Source: Patulibacter americanus DSM 16676
GTDB taxonomy: Bacteria; Actinomycetota; Thermoleophilia; Solirubrobacterales; Solirubrobacteraceae
Assembly: GCF_000420025.1 (NCBI RefSeq)
Contig: NZ_ATUD01000003.1
Span: forward strand, 62,001 to 126,000
DNA: 64,000 bases
Direction of reading: 5' to 3'
Positions 48,570 through 57,231 of this stretch are shown piece after piece. Position numbers and translations under genes: made by a program. The notes under the pieces are model-generated. The model had not been told where the DNA came from, searched no databases, and was given only the letters and a program-made list of their open reading frames with translations. Position 1 is the first letter of the stretch. Every line of letters starts with the position of its first letter.

Positions 48570-49466
48570 ATGGCCGTCGATCCCGCGTCCCCGTGGCCCC
48601 TGCTCTCCGTCGACGGCGGCGGGATGCGCGGGCTCGTGGCGGCGCGGATGCTGGCCGAGATCGAGCGGCGCCTGGGCCGGCCCGCCCACGAGATCTTCGG
48701 GGCGGGCGCCGGCACCTCGACGGGGGCGCTGCTCGTCGCCGGCGCCCTGGGGGCCGCCGACCCGCTGCCCGCCGACACCATCGGCGACTGCTACCGCGAC
48801 ATGGGGCCGCAGGTCTTCGGGCCCGGGCTGAAGCTCGCGATCCGGGGCGATGCCGACGCCCAGGCGCGGCTGCGCTCCATCGTCCACGGCGTGGTCGCCG
48901 ACCGGCGGCTCTCCGAGAGCCCGCACCGATTGATCGTCCCGGCGGCGGACGTCGCCCGGCGGGCCCCCGTCGTCCTCGACAGCGGCTCGGCGGAGGACGG
49001 GCACGGCGACGCGCTGCTCGCCGACGTCGTGCTGGCCAGCGCCGCGCTCCCCGGCTACTTCCCGCCCGTGCGGATCGCGGGCGCCGACCTCGTCGACGGC
49101 GGCCTGTGGGCGAAGGACCCCACGCCGGTGGCCGTCGACCGGCTGCGGGCCGACGGCCCCGCCCACGGCGTGGTGGTCTCCCTCGGCACGGGCATCGTCC
49201 ACGGCCGCGCCACCCGCGGCCGGGCGGAGGGCGTGATGGACCTCGTCGCCGCGTCGCTCGGCGGGGTCCCGGGCGACGACGACGAGGCGCTGCGCGGCAT
49301 CGAGGTGCTGCGCCTGGAGCCCGAGCTGCCCCGGGGCGTCGGTCGGATGGACGCCGCGAGCCCCGGCGACCTGGCGGCGCTCGAGGAGGCGACGGCGCGC
49401 TACATCGCCCAGGCGGCCCACGAGTTCGACCGGGCCGAGGCGCTGCTGCGCGCCGTCATGGCCTGA
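48570..49466 (+). CDS. Patatin-like phospholipase
   Basis: A 298-aa lipid acyl hydrolase. The oxyanion hole is LLSVDGGGMRGLVA (G-G-G-x-R/K-G). The nucleophile serine is in FGAGAGTSTGALLVAG (G-x-S-x-G), and the catalytic Asp of the Ser-Asp dyad is in LVDGGLWAKDP (D-G-G/A). All three are in the order and spacing of patatins. No signal peptide, so it acts inside the cell or is delivered otherwise. It has no immunity-like or CD-NTase partner, so a defence role is not indicated. It is divergent from the NUDIX gene. Confidence 0.9.
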   Translation: MAVDPASPWPLLSVDGGGMRGLVAARMLAEIERRLGRPAHEIFGAGAGTSTGALLVAGALGAADPLPADTIGDCYRDMGPQVFGPGLKLAIRGDADAQARLRSIVHGVVADRRLSESPHRLIVPAADVARRAPVVLDSGSAEDGHGDALLADVVLASAALPGYFPPVRIAGADLVDGGLWAKDPTPVAVDRLRADGPAHGVVVSLGTGIVHGRATRGRAEGVMDLVAASLGGVPGDDDEALRGIEVLRLEPELPRGVGRMDAASPGDLAALEEATARYIAQAAHEFDRAEALLRAVMA

Positions 49467-49563
49467 GTCGCGCGGCGGCACGGGCGCCTGAGCGTGACGC
49501 CGCCGCGGCGCCGTCCGCGAACCGCCGTCACACAACGCGTCGCCGACACGCGAGGATGCCCGC

Positions 49564-51255
49564 ATGCCGAATCAGGATCAGGCCGACGTCGTCGTGATCG
49601 GGGCGGGTCTCGCGGGGCTCGTCGCCGCCGCCGAGCTGGCCGACGCGGGGCGCCGCGTCGTGCTGCTCGACCAGGAGCCGGAGCAGAGCATGGGCGGCCA
49701 GGCGTTCTGGTCGCTGGGCGGGCTGTTCCTCGTCGACTCGCCCGAGCAGCGGCGGATGCGGATCAAGGATTCTCGCGACCTCGCCTGGCAGGACTGGCTG
49801 GGCACCGCGAAGTTCGATCGCCCGGAGGACCTGTGGCCGCGCCGTTGGGCCGAGGCCTACGTCGACTGGGCGGCGGGCGAGAAGCACGCGTGGCTGACGG
49901 AACAGGGCATCAAGGTGATGCCCCAGGTCGGCTGGGCCGAGCGCGGCGGCTACGACGCGGAGGGCCACGGCAACTCCGTCCCGCGGTTCCACCTCACGTG
50001 GGGCACGGGCCCGGCGGTGATGCGGCCGTTCGAGGCGCGGGTGCGCGCGGCGGTGACGCGGGGCCTGATCACGCTGCGGTTCCGCCACCGGGTCGACGAG
50101 CTGCTCACGGAGGACGGCGCCGTCGTCGGCGCGCGCGGGGCCGTGCTCGAGCCGAGCTCCGTCGCGCGGGGGGCGAAGAGCTCGCGCACCGAGGTCGGCG
50201 AGTTCGAGGTCCGGGCGCAGGCGGTACTCGTCACCTCGGGCGGGATCGGCGCCAACCACGAGCTCGTCCGCCGCAACTGGCCGGCGCGGCTGGGAACGGC
50301 CCCGAAGCACATGATCTCGGGGGTGCCGGACCACGTCGACGGCCGGATGGTCGAGATCACGCAGGCCGCGGGAGGGGAGACGATCAACCCCGACCGCATG
50401 TGGCACTACGTCGAGGGGATCCACAACTGGGACCCGATCTGGACGAACCACGGGATCCGGATCCTCCCGGGACCCTCCTCCCTCTGGCTCGACGCGACGG
50501 GCAAGCGCCTGCCGGTGCCGCTGTTCCCGGGCTTCGACACCCTCGGCACGCTCGAGCACATCATGGGGACGGGCCACGAGTACACGTGGTTCGTGCTGAC
50601 GGAGAAGATCATCGAGAAGGAGTTCGCGCTCTCGGGCTCGGAGCAGAACCCCGACATTACGAGCCAGTCGATCCGCGAGACGCTGAAGACCCGCGTGGCG
50701 TCCGGGCCGCCCGCGCCGGTCCAGGCGTTCATGGACCGCGGCGCGGACTTCGTCGTCGAGCGCGACCTCGCGGCCCTCGTGCGCGGCATGAACGCCAAGA
50801 CCGACACGCCGCTGATCGACGCCGCCGAGCTCGAGCGCACGATCATGGCCCGCGACCGCGAGGTCGGCAACGCCTACACGAAGGACCTGCAGCTCACCGC
50901 GATCCACGGGGCCCGCAAGTACCTGGCGGACCGGATCACCCGCGTCGCCAAGCCCCACCGCCTGCTGGACCCGGAGAACGGCCCCCTCATCGCCGTCAAG
51001 CTCTCCGTCCTGACCCGCAAGACCCTGGGCGGCCTGCACACCGACCTCGACGGCCGCGTCCTGCGCGCACCGGAGCGCGGCGGCGCGAGCGAGCAGGAGC
51101 GCGAGCCCGTCCCCGGCCTCTACGCCGCGGGCGAGGTCGCCGGCTTCGGCGGTGGCGGCATGCACGGCTACCGCGCGCTCGAGGGCACCTTCCTCGGCGG
51201 CTGCCTGTTCTCCGGGCGCACGGCCGGGCGGGCGCTGGCGCGCGACCTGGGGTAG
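49564..51255 (+). CDS. FAD-binding dehydrogenase (fumarate reductase/ketosteroid dehydrogenase-like)
   Basis: A 563-aa flavoprotein. The N-terminal dinucleotide site is VVVIGAGLAGLVAAAELADA followed by VVLLDQEPE. The flavin contact GGQAFWSLGGLFLVDSPEQR and the C-terminal LYAAGEVAGFGGGGMHGYRA, ending GGCLFSGRTAGRAL, match the FAD_binding_2 family containing fumarate reductase and 3-ketosteroid delta1-dehydrogenase. The whole-length pattern is that of uncharacterised actinobacterial 'FAD-binding dehydrogenases'. No signal peptide is seen. The start at ATG 49564 has GAGGAT 6 nt upstream. Confidence 0.86.
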   Translation: MPNQDQADVVVIGAGLAGLVAAAELADAGRRVVLLDQEPEQSMGGQAFWSLGGLFLVDSPEQRRMRIKDSRDLAWQDWLGTAKFDRPEDLWPRRWAEAYVDWAAGEKHAWLTEQGIKVMPQVGWAERGGYDAEGHGNSVPRFHLTWGTGPAVMRPFEARVRAAVTRGLITLRFRHRVDELLTEDGAVVGARGAVLEPSSVARGAKSSRTEVGEFEVRAQAVLVTSGGIGANHELVRRNWPARLGTAPKHMISGVPDHVDGRMVEITQAAGGETINPDRMWHYVEGIHNWDPIWTNHGIRILPGPSSLWLDATGKRLPVPLFPGFDTLGTLEHIMGTGHEYTWFVLTEKIIEKEFALSGSEQNPDITSQSIRETLKTRVASGPPAPVQAFMDRGADFVVERDLAALVRGMNAKTDTPLIDAAELERTIMARDREVGNAYTKDLQLTAIHGARKYLADRITRVAKPHRLLDPENGPLIAVKLSVLTRKTLGGLHTDLDGRVLRAPERGGASEQEREPVPGLYAAGEVAGFGGGGMHGYRALEGTFLGGCLFSGRTAGRALARDLG

Positions 51256-51312
51256 GGGGCGGCGGGTTGGCCCCGGCGCCCCGTCCCGCGGTCGCGGCCC
51301 CGCGCGCCGGGG

Positions 51313-52860
51313 CTAGCCCGCCCGTAGCCCCGGCTGCCCGTCCTCGATCGTGAACGTGGCCCCGGTCGTCGCGGGCGCGTCCGGGGTGCGCACGGCGCTG
51401 AGGGTCCGGAAGTCGGCCTGGAGCCGCTGGCGGTCCATCGTCACGCGCACGTAGCCGCGGCGCTTGGCGTTGTACTTGATCCAGGGGTTCTCGGTCAGGT
51501 CGTCCTGGCCGTCGTTGCCGTCGCCGCCCGAGGTGATCGAGGTGCCGCACAGCTCCGAGCCGATGATGGGCGAGGACGGGTCGGAGAAGTCGCGCAGCAG
51601 GTCGGCGGCGTAGTGCTGGTGGATGTCGCCCGTGAGCACGACGGGGTTGCTCGTGCCGCGGTCGACGATGCCGTCCAGCACCCGCTGGCGTCCGGCGCGG
51701 TACGCGTCCCACTGGTCCGTGGAGTAGCCCTTCTCGGCCCCGGGCACCCGGTCGCGCGAGGCCATCAGGACCTGCTGGGCGAGGATGTTCCACTTCGCGC
51801 GCGAGCGGCTCATCCGGTCGACGATCCAGCCCTCCTGGGCGAGGCCGAGGATGGTCGCGTTGGGGTCGTCCATCTCCGGGCCGTCCGACGGGGTCTTGTC
51901 CTCGTAGGGCTGGTCCGTCCGGTACTGGCGCGTGTCGGCGACCACGAAGTTCGCCAGGTCGCCCATCGGCAGCTCGCGGTACAGCTGCATGCCGGAGCCG
52001 CGCGGGCTCTGCGGGTGGCGCAGCGGCATGAACTCCCAGTAGGCCCGGTAGGCGGCGGCCCGGCGCTGGGCGAACACCGCCCGGTCCTGGTCGGGCTCCG
52101 TGTCGACCTGCGAGATCAGGCCCGCGTAGTTGTTCTCGACCTCGTGGTCGTCCGGGGTGACGACGATCGGGAACAGCCGCCGCAGCTCGAGCAGGTCGGG
52201 GTCGGAGTTGTACTGCGCGTGGCGCTCGCGGTAGCTCGGCAGGTCCATCGGCTCGGCGTTGGAGTGCTGCCGCACGCCGGTGGTGCCCGGCCCGCCCTCG
52301 TAGATGTAGTCCCCGACGTGGACGACGAACCACGGGTCGTCCTCGGCGATGCGCTTGTAGGCCGTGAAGTAGCCGGCCTCCCAGTTCGAGCAGCTCGCGA
52401 GGCAGAACCGCAGGCTGTTGGGGGAGCGGCGGAACGCGGGCGCGGTGCGCGTGCGGCCGACGGGGCTCGCCTGGCCGTGCGCGTAGAAGCGGTACCAGTA
52501 CTCGCGGCCCGGCCGTAGGTGGTCCACTTCGACGCGAACGGAGTGCCCCTCCTCCGGGCGCGCCAGCCGCAGGCCGCGGGCGACGACGCGGGTCATCCCC
52601 TCGTCCTCGGCGACCTGCCAGCCGACGACCACGCGGCGGCGTCCGATCGGTTCGCGGCCGAGGGCGTCGAGTGCGATGCGGGTCCAGATGACGACGCCGT
52701 CCGGGGCCGGCTCGCCCGACGCGACGCCGGCGACGAAGGGGTAGGCGCCGCGGGGGAGGGTCGCGTTGGCCGCGCCGGCGAAGACGCCGTTCGTGCCGAG
52801 CGCGACCGCGCCGGCGCCACCCGCGGCCAGCAGGCCGCGGCGGGAGATACGAGTGGACAT
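51313..52860 (-). CDS. phoD: Alkaline phosphatase D (PhoD), Tat-exported
   Basis: A 515-aa phosphodiesterase/phosphatase exported folded: the Tat signal is STRISRRGLLAAGGAGAVAL with cleavage near ANA. After an Ig-like N-terminal PhoD domain (FVAGVASGEPAPDGVVIWTR) comes the Ca/Fe-binding catalytic part: LASCSNWEAGYF, VVHVGDYIYEGG, VVTPDDHEVENNYAG and VVLTGDIHQHYAADLL. These are the PhoD metal ligands in order. It releases phosphate from phosphodiesters and cell-wall teichoic acids outside the cell. Phosphate control is likely from family knowledge, but I see no clear PHO box. Confidence 0.93.
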   Translation of the reverse strand: MSTRISRRGLLAAGGAGAVALGTNGVFAGAANATLPRGAYPFVAGVASGEPAPDGVVIWTRIALDALGREPIGRRRVVVGWQVAEDEGMTRVVARGLRLARPEEGHSVRVEVDHLRPGREYWYRFYAHGQASPVGRTRTAPAFRRSPNSLRFCLASCSNWEAGYFTAYKRIAEDDPWFVVHVGDYIYEGGPGTTGVRQHSNAEPMDLPSYRERHAQYNSDPDLLELRRLFPIVVTPDDHEVENNYAGLISQVDTEPDQDRAVFAQRRAAAYRAYWEFMPLRHPQSPRGSGMQLYRELPMGDLANFVVADTRQYRTDQPYEDKTPSDGPEMDDPNATILGLAQEGWIVDRMSRSRAKWNILAQQVLMASRDRVPGAEKGYSTDQWDAYRAGRQRVLDGIVDRGTSNPVVLTGDIHQHYAADLLRDFSDPSSPIIGSELCGTSITSGGDGNDGQDDLTENPWIKYNAKRRGYVRVTMDRQRLQADFRTLSAVRTPDAPATTGATFTIEDGQPGLRAG

Positions 52861-52973
52861 GGGGGGAGTCCTGGGTCGACTGCGATGGGGGGACCCCGAC
52901 TCTGCGCGCCCCGTGCGGCGAGGCTGTGGCGATTCGGTGAAGCGGTCGTTGGTGCGTGCAAGGACGCGCGGCC

Positions 52974-54605
52974 TCAGGCGCCCGTCGCCGCGGCGACCGC
53001 CTCCGCCGCGCGGTCCTCGAGCTCCGCCGCGGCCGCCGCGAGCGCTGCGTCGAGCGGTCGCCCGGCCGGGCCCAGCGGCGTCACGGCCGCCGCGCCCCGC
53101 GCCCGCAGCTGCGCCGCCGCGGCGGACTCCACCCGTCCGCCGAGCACCGCCACGGGCGTACCCGCCGCGACGGACCGGCGCACGACCGCGTCGACGGTCT
53201 TGCCCTGCAGCGTCGAGGCGTCGACGCTGCCCTCGGCGGTCAGGACGAGCGACGACCACGCCGCCAGCGCGTCGAAGCCGACGAGGTCGAGCACGGCCTC
53301 GGCACCCGGCCGGGCGGTCGCGCCGACCGCCCGCAGCGCCAGCCCCAGGCCGCCCGCCGCGCCGCTGCCTGGGAGGTCCGGGTCGACCCCGAGGGACCGC
53401 GCCCACGCCCGGAGCGCCGCGTCGTAGGCCGGGACCTCGTCGGGCGTCGCGCCCTTCTGCGGCCCGAACCGGTGTGCCGCGCCGTCGGGGCCGCAGAGCG
53501 GGGCGTCGACGTCGTAGAGCAGTTCGAGGTCGACGGCGGCCAGTCGCGGGTCCACGCCCGTCAGGTCGCCACGCGGGTCGCGGAGCAGCCCGGCGCCGTC
53601 CTCCGGGGCGTCGGCGCCGAGGGCGCGCAGGAACCCCGCGCCGCCGTCGACCGAGGCCGTCCCCCCGACGGCGACGAGGATCCGCGCGGCACCCCCGTCG
53701 AGCGCCGCCCGCACCAGGTCGCCGGCGCCCGCCGACGACGCCCGCCCCACGTCCCGCGCGTGCTCGGGGACGGCCGCGAGGGCGATGGCCTCTGCCGCCT
53801 CGACGAGGACGGTCCCGCCGATCAGGTCGCCCCCGCCCAGCCACGCGATGCGGGCGTCCGTCGGCGCCCCGTGCGCGTCGCGCGCCCGCACCGTCACGGC
53901 CGTCGCGCGTCCGCCGGCGAGGAAGGCGTCGAGGGTGCCCTCGCCGCCGTCGGCCACCGGGAGGGTCAGCGGCCAGCCGCTGGCGCGCACCACCCCGCGG
54001 GCGAGCGCGTCCGCGGCCTCGGCGGCGTCGACCGCCCCGCGCAGCTTGTCGGGCGCGCACAGGACCACCGGGGCGAGCGCGTCGACGCGCGCCGCCAGCG
54101 CCCGCCACGGCGCGACGTCCCAGAACCGCCGCGCGCGGCCCGACGGCGAGGGCAGCACCCACGCCTCGGCGCCGCCGAACCGCTCGGGCTGGGGGCCGGA
54201 GTCGACGGGCCGGCCGAGCGCCGTGGCCCCGGCGGTCTTGCTCGTGAAGGCGACGACGCGCGCGCCGCACGCCGCGACCTTGCGCGCGACCGCCGCGGCG
54301 TCGAAGCCGGCGGTGCCGATCTCGGCGTCCGACCCCGAGTCGGCCTTGTTCAGGTCGGTCAGCGCGATCCCGTACCGCGCGGCCTCGCGGAAGGCGAGCG
54401 GCTCGAGCGGCGCGGGCAGCAGTCCGGCGCCGTGCAGCGTCGGCCAGAAGCGGTTGCCGGGCCCGGCGTACGGGGCGCCCAACCGTCCGGAGACGGCCCC
54501 GGCGGCGGTGCCGCAGAAGAGCACGCGGGCGCCGGCGGGGAGCACGTCGTCGAGGACGTGCGGCCGCCCGTCGGCGGTCCGGGCCTCGTCCGCGCCGCGG
54601 CTCAC
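52974..54605 (-). CDS. Fusion of Mug-type DNA glycosylase and glycerate 2-kinase
   Basis: A 543-aa bifunctional-looking protein in one uninterrupted frame. Residues about 17-175 form a mismatch-specific uracil/thymine DNA glycosylase (Mug): LFCGTAAGAVSGRLG, AGPGNRFWPTLHGAG, ALTDLNKADSGSDAE and WVLPSPSGRARRFW. The Asn of the E. coli Mug motif GINPG is missing (GTAAG); Asp84 in LTDLNK is the likely catalytic acid, as in D. radiodurans Mug. Residues about 179-543 are a complete GarK/GlxK glycerate kinase: VVLCAPDKLRG, LTLPVADGGEGT, RFGPQKGATPDE and LTAEGSVDASTLQGK. The GTG start overlaps the regulator stop (GTGA). Confidence 0.85.
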   Translation of the reverse strand: MSRGADEARTADGRPHVLDDVLPAGARVLFCGTAAGAVSGRLGAPYAGPGNRFWPTLHGAGLLPAPLEPLAFREAARYGIALTDLNKADSGSDAEIGTAGFDAAAVARKVAACGARVVAFTSKTAGATALGRPVDSGPQPERFGGAEAWVLPSPSGRARRFWDVAPWRALAARVDALAPVVLCAPDKLRGAVDAAEAADALARGVVRASGWPLTLPVADGGEGTLDAFLAGGRATAVTVRARDAHGAPTDARIAWLGGGDLIGGTVLVEAAEAIALAAVPEHARDVGRASSAGAGDLVRAALDGGAARILVAVGGTASVDGGAGFLRALGADAPEDGAGLLRDPRGDLTGVDPRLAAVDLELLYDVDAPLCGPDGAAHRFGPQKGATPDEVPAYDAALRAWARSLGVDPDLPGSGAAGGLGLALRAVGATARPGAEAVLDLVGFDALAAWSSLVLTAEGSVDASTLQGKTVDAVVRRSVAAGTPVAVLGGRVESAAAAQLRARGAAAVTPLGPAGRPLDAALAAAAAELEDRAAEAVAAATGA

Positions 54606-55702
54606 GCCACGACCTCGGTCCCCGTGGTCCGGAACGCCCGGCGGTAGGCCGTGGGCGTCGTCCGCGCGCGGCGGGCGAGGTGCTGGCGCAGCGAGGCGGC
54701 GCTGCCGAAGCCGGAGCGGGCGGCGACCTCCTCCACGGGCAGGTCGGTCGACTCGAGCAGCTCCTGCGCGGCGAGGGTGCGCTGGTCGAGCAGCCACTGG
54801 GCGGGCGTCGTGCCGGTCTCCTCGCGGAACCGGCGGGCGAAGGTGCGGGGCGAGACGTTGGCGTGCCGGGCCAGGGTCGCGACGTCCAGCGGCTCGCGCA
54901 GGCGCCCGAGCGCCCAGGCCCGGGTCGGCTCGAGGCCGGCCGCGAGGGCGCGCGCTGCGTCCTCGCCGGGCCCGCCGCCGTCGATGGGGCGGCGGACGAA
55001 CTGCGCCTGGCCGCCGTCGCGGTGCGGGGCGACAACGGTGCGGCGGGCGATGGAGGCCGCCAGCTCGGCGCCGTGGTCGCGGCGGACGACGTGCAGGCAG
55101 AGGTCGATCCCCGCCGCGACGCCGGCGCTCGTGAGGACGTCGCCCTCGTCGACGTAGAGCACGCCCGGCTCGACCGTGATCTCCGGGTGCCGGGCGGCGA
55201 GGTCGGCGCAGGCGTCCCAGTGGGTCGTCGCCCGGCGGCCGTCGAGCAGGCCGGCGGCCGCGAGCGCGAACGCCCCGGTGCAGACCGACATGATCCGCAC
55301 GCCCCGGGCCGCAGCCGCCCGCAGCGGGGCGACGTACACCGGGTTCGGGTCGTGGTGGACCGTGCCCGGCACGACGATCGTGTCGGCGTCCTCCAGCGCC
55401 TCGATGCCGCGCGGGGCCACGACGTCGAACCCGGTCGACGTGGTCACGGGTCCCGCCCGCAGCGCGGCGATCGAGAACGCGTAGTGGGGCGGGCCGCAGT
55501 GCCCGAAGACGTGGGTGGGCGCGGCGAGGTCCAGCAGGAGCACGCCGGGCTGCAGCAGCGCCACGACGCGGTGGGGGCGCGGCGCCGGGGATCGCGGCGC
55601 GGACGACGGGGGCCCGGGGGACCGGGGCGCGCGCGACGGCGGCGCGGGCGACCGGGGCGCGGGCGGCCGATGGGCACTCGGCGGACGGGCGGGGGACGAC
55701 AC
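54602..55702 (-). CDS. GlxA/FtrA-type regulator (DJ-1/PfpI domain plus AraC helix-turn-helix)
   Basis: A 366-aa transcription regulator. Residues 1-44 are a Pro/Arg/Ser/Ala low-complexity tail with repeated R-S-P-x-P units. Residues about 45-230 are a class I glutamine-amidotransferase-like (DJ-1/PfpI) sensor: VVALLQPGVLLLDLAAPTHV and IMSVCTGAFALAAAGLLDGR. Residues about 255-355 are AraC-type: VATLARHANVSPRTFARRF and VEEVAARSGFGSAASLRQHL. It starts at GTG 55702 with TAGGAT 9 nt upstream. It is divergent from the PfpI-isochorismatase pair, which it probably controls, and translationally coupled to the Mug-kinase gene. Confidence 0.9.
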   Translation of the reverse strand: MSSPARPPSAHRPPAPRSPAPPSRAPRSPGPPSSAPRSPAPRPHRVVALLQPGVLLLDLAAPTHVFGHCGPPHYAFSIAALRAGPVTTSTGFDVVAPRGIEALEDADTIVVPGTVHHDPNPVYVAPLRAAAARGVRIMSVCTGAFALAAAGLLDGRRATTHWDACADLAARHPEITVEPGVLYVDEGDVLTSAGVAAGIDLCLHVVRRDHGAELAASIARRTVVAPHRDGGQAQFVRRPIDGGGPGEDAARALAAGLEPTRAWALGRLREPLDVATLARHANVSPRTFARRFREETGTTPAQWLLDQRTLAAQELLESTDLPVEEVAARSGFGSAASLRQHLARRARTTPTAYRRAFRTTGTEVVA

Positions 55703-55703
55703 G

Positions 55704-55740
55704 GTGGCAGGATCCTATCGATGCATGGCAAACCTGCCAC
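55704..55740. promoter_or_regulatory. Repeated TGGCA half-sites between the divergent regulator and PfpI genes
   Basis: TGGCAGGAT (from 55705) and TGGCAAACC (from 55726) are direct repeats 21 bp apart, two helical turns, as AraC-type dimers prefer. GTGGCAGG (55704-55711) and CCTGCCAC (55733-55740) also form a perfect 8-bp inverted repeat. They are likely binding sites of the adjacent GlxA-type regulator. Confidence 0.6.
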
Positions 55741-55775
55741 TGGCGGCGGCGCCCCGTCGGGCGCACGATGCTCCC

Positions 55776-56435
55776 ATGACCTCCGCCGCCGCTCCACCCA
55801 CCGTCGAGATCCTCGTGTTCGAGGGCGCCGACGAGCTCGACGTCGTCGGCCCGTTCGAGGTCCTCGCCGCCGCGGGCTTCCCCGTCCGCACGGTCGTCCT
55901 GCCGGTCGACGGCGCCGCGTCCGCCCCGCATCCCGCCACCGTCCGGTGCGCGAACGGGCTGCGGCTCGGCGTCGACGGTACCCTCGGCGTCCCGGACGGC
56001 ACGTTCGGCGCGCGCCCCGGCCTGCTCGTCGTGCCCGGCGGTGGCTGGTTCGACGGCACCCCCGGCGTGCGCGGCCTGACGGAGGACCCCGCCGTCGCCC
56101 CGCGGCTCGCCGCCCTGCACGCCGACGGCACCGTTCTGGCGTCCGTCTGCACCGGCGCGATGCTCCTGGCCGGCGCCGGTGTCCTGCGCGGCCGCCCGGC
56201 GACCACGAACCGCCTGGCCCTCGACGACCTGCGGGCCACGGGCGCCGACGTCCGCGACGCGCGCGTGGTCGACGACGGCGACGTCGTGACCGCCGGCGGC
56301 CCGATCGCCGGCATCGACCTGGCGATCCGGCTCGTCGAGCGGTACCTCGGCGCCGAGGCCGCCGCCGCGGCGACGGCGCGCGTGGAGCACGACCGCACCG
56401 GCCCGCTCGTGATCGACGGCGAGGTGGCCGCATGA
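55776..56435 (+). CDS. DJ-1/PfpI family protein
   Basis: A 219-aa protein of the class I amidotransferase-like fold. Key parts: TVEILVFEGADELDVVGPFE, LLVVPGGGWFDG (oxyanion region) and LASVCTGAMLLAGAGVLRGR, with the nucleophile-elbow cysteine. The family includes isonitrile hydratase-like and glyoxalase III-like enzymes; the G-x-E/D acid (GADELD) favours the former group. The ATG at 55776 follows CACGAT by 6 nt. Its stop overlaps the start of the isochorismatase-like gene (ATGA), so the pair is co-expressed opposite a GlxA-type regulator that has the same fold in its sensor domain. Confidence 0.87.
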   Translation: MTSAAAPPTVEILVFEGADELDVVGPFEVLAAAGFPVRTVVLPVDGAASAPHPATVRCANGLRLGVDGTLGVPDGTFGARPGLLVVPGGGWFDGTPGVRGLTEDPAVAPRLAALHADGTVLASVCTGAMLLAGAGVLRGRPATTNRLALDDLRATGADVRDARVVDDGDVVTAGGPIAGIDLAIRLVERYLGAEAAAAATARVEHDRTGPLVIDGEVAA

Positions 56436-56980
56436 CCGCCGCCCTGATCGTGATCGACGTGCAGCAGGGGTTCGACGACGCCTCCCGTCCGCCGCGCGAC
56501 AACCCGGCGTGCGAGGGCAACGTGCGGGCGTTGATCGACGCGGCCCAGGCGCGCGGCGACGCGGTCGTCCTCGTCCGCCACGACTCGATCGAGCCCGGGT
56601 CGACGCTCGCCCCGGGCCACCCCGGCAACGCGTTCAAGCCGATCCTGGACGGCGTCGAGCCTGACCTGCTGGTGCCGAAGCACGTGCACTCGTCCTTCCA
56701 CGGCGAGGTCGACCTGCACGCCTGGCTGACCGCGCAGGGGATCCGCGACCTGATCGTGTGCGGGATCCAGACGAACCGCTGCTGCGAGACCACGACCCGC
56801 GTGGCCGGCGACCTCGGCTACGACGTGCGGTTCGTGCGCGACGCCACCCACACGTTCGACGAGCCGGACCCCGACGGCGGCCCCGACCTGCCCGCGGCCC
56901 TGCTCGCCCGCGTGACGGCCGCGAACCTGGACGGGCACTTCGCCCGGGTGGTGAGCACGGCCGAGGTCGTCACGGGCTAG
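56432..56980 (+). CDS. Cysteine hydrolase, isochorismatase-like
   Basis: A 182-aa hydrolase of the isochorismatase/nicotinamidase superfamily. The catalytic triad is present: Asp in ALIVIDVQQGFDD, Lys in LLVPKHVHSSFHG and Cys in VCGIQTNRCCETTTR (a C-C pair; the first is the nucleophile by position). The cis-peptide region IVCGIQTN is typical. Members cleave amides such as nicotinamide, N-carbamoylsarcosine or ureidoacrylate; the substrate here is unknown. Overlap with the PfpI gene (ATGA) indicates coupled translation and a common small-molecule pathway. A terminator follows at 57011. Confidence 0.88.
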   Translation: MTAALIVIDVQQGFDDASRPPRDNPACEGNVRALIDAAQARGDAVVLVRHDSIEPGSTLAPGHPGNAFKPILDGVEPDLLVPKHVHSSFHGEVDLHAWLTAQGIRDLIVCGIQTNRCCETTTRVAGDLGYDVRFVRDATHTFDEPDPDGGPDLPAALLARVTAANLDGHFARVVSTAEVVTG

Positions 56981-57010
56981 GGCGAGCGCCCCCTCCGGTC
57001 GGCACCCCGC

Positions 57011-57057
57011 GAGCGCCCCTCGGTCGGCACCCGCGGCCTCCCGCCGACGGGGCGCTC
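57011..57057 (+). terminator. Terminator-type hairpin after the PfpI-isochorismatase operon
   Basis: GAGCGCCCC (57011-57019) with GTCGG (57023-57027) pairs with CCGAC (57044-57048) and GGGGCGCTC (57049-57057). It lies within a region where GCGAGCGCCCC...GGTCGGCACCC is directly repeated (56982-57008 and 57009-57032). Confidence 0.6.
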
Positions 57058-57147
57058 CCCCGGCCGGGGGAGCGGGGCGTGGACGGCCGCCGACCCGGCC
57101 GCGGGGCGCGCCGCGCGACCGGGGCCGGACGCGGCAGAGTGGCGGCC

Positions 57148-57231
57148 ATGCGCGCCGTCTCTCGCCGCCGCCCAGCCGTCCGCCCGTCCCGCCGCGCCGT
57201 ACGCCGCGGTCGTCCGCGGGGTGGCGCGTGA
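57148..57231 (+). other. Possible 27-codon Arg-rich upstream reading frame overlapping the cynX start
   Basis: ATG 57148 opens a 27-aa frame (MRAVSRRRPAVRPSRRAVRR, then GRPRGGA) whose TGA overlaps the GTG of the transporter. Eleven of the residues are Arg. In DNA this GC-rich such frames arise by chance, so it is listed only as a possible coupling leader. Confidence 0.2.

Noticed and set aside
48570..49466. Patatin phospholipase as part of an anti-phage (CBASS-like) system
   Set aside because: Neighbours are a NUDIX hydrolase, an alpha/beta hydrolase and an FAD dehydrogenase. No nucleotidyltransferase, sensor or ubiquitin-like partner is present.
52861..52973. PHO box upstream of phoD
   Set aside because: Only one half (CTTCACCGAAT) resembles the GTTCACC direct repeat; the second copy does not fit well enough to claim.
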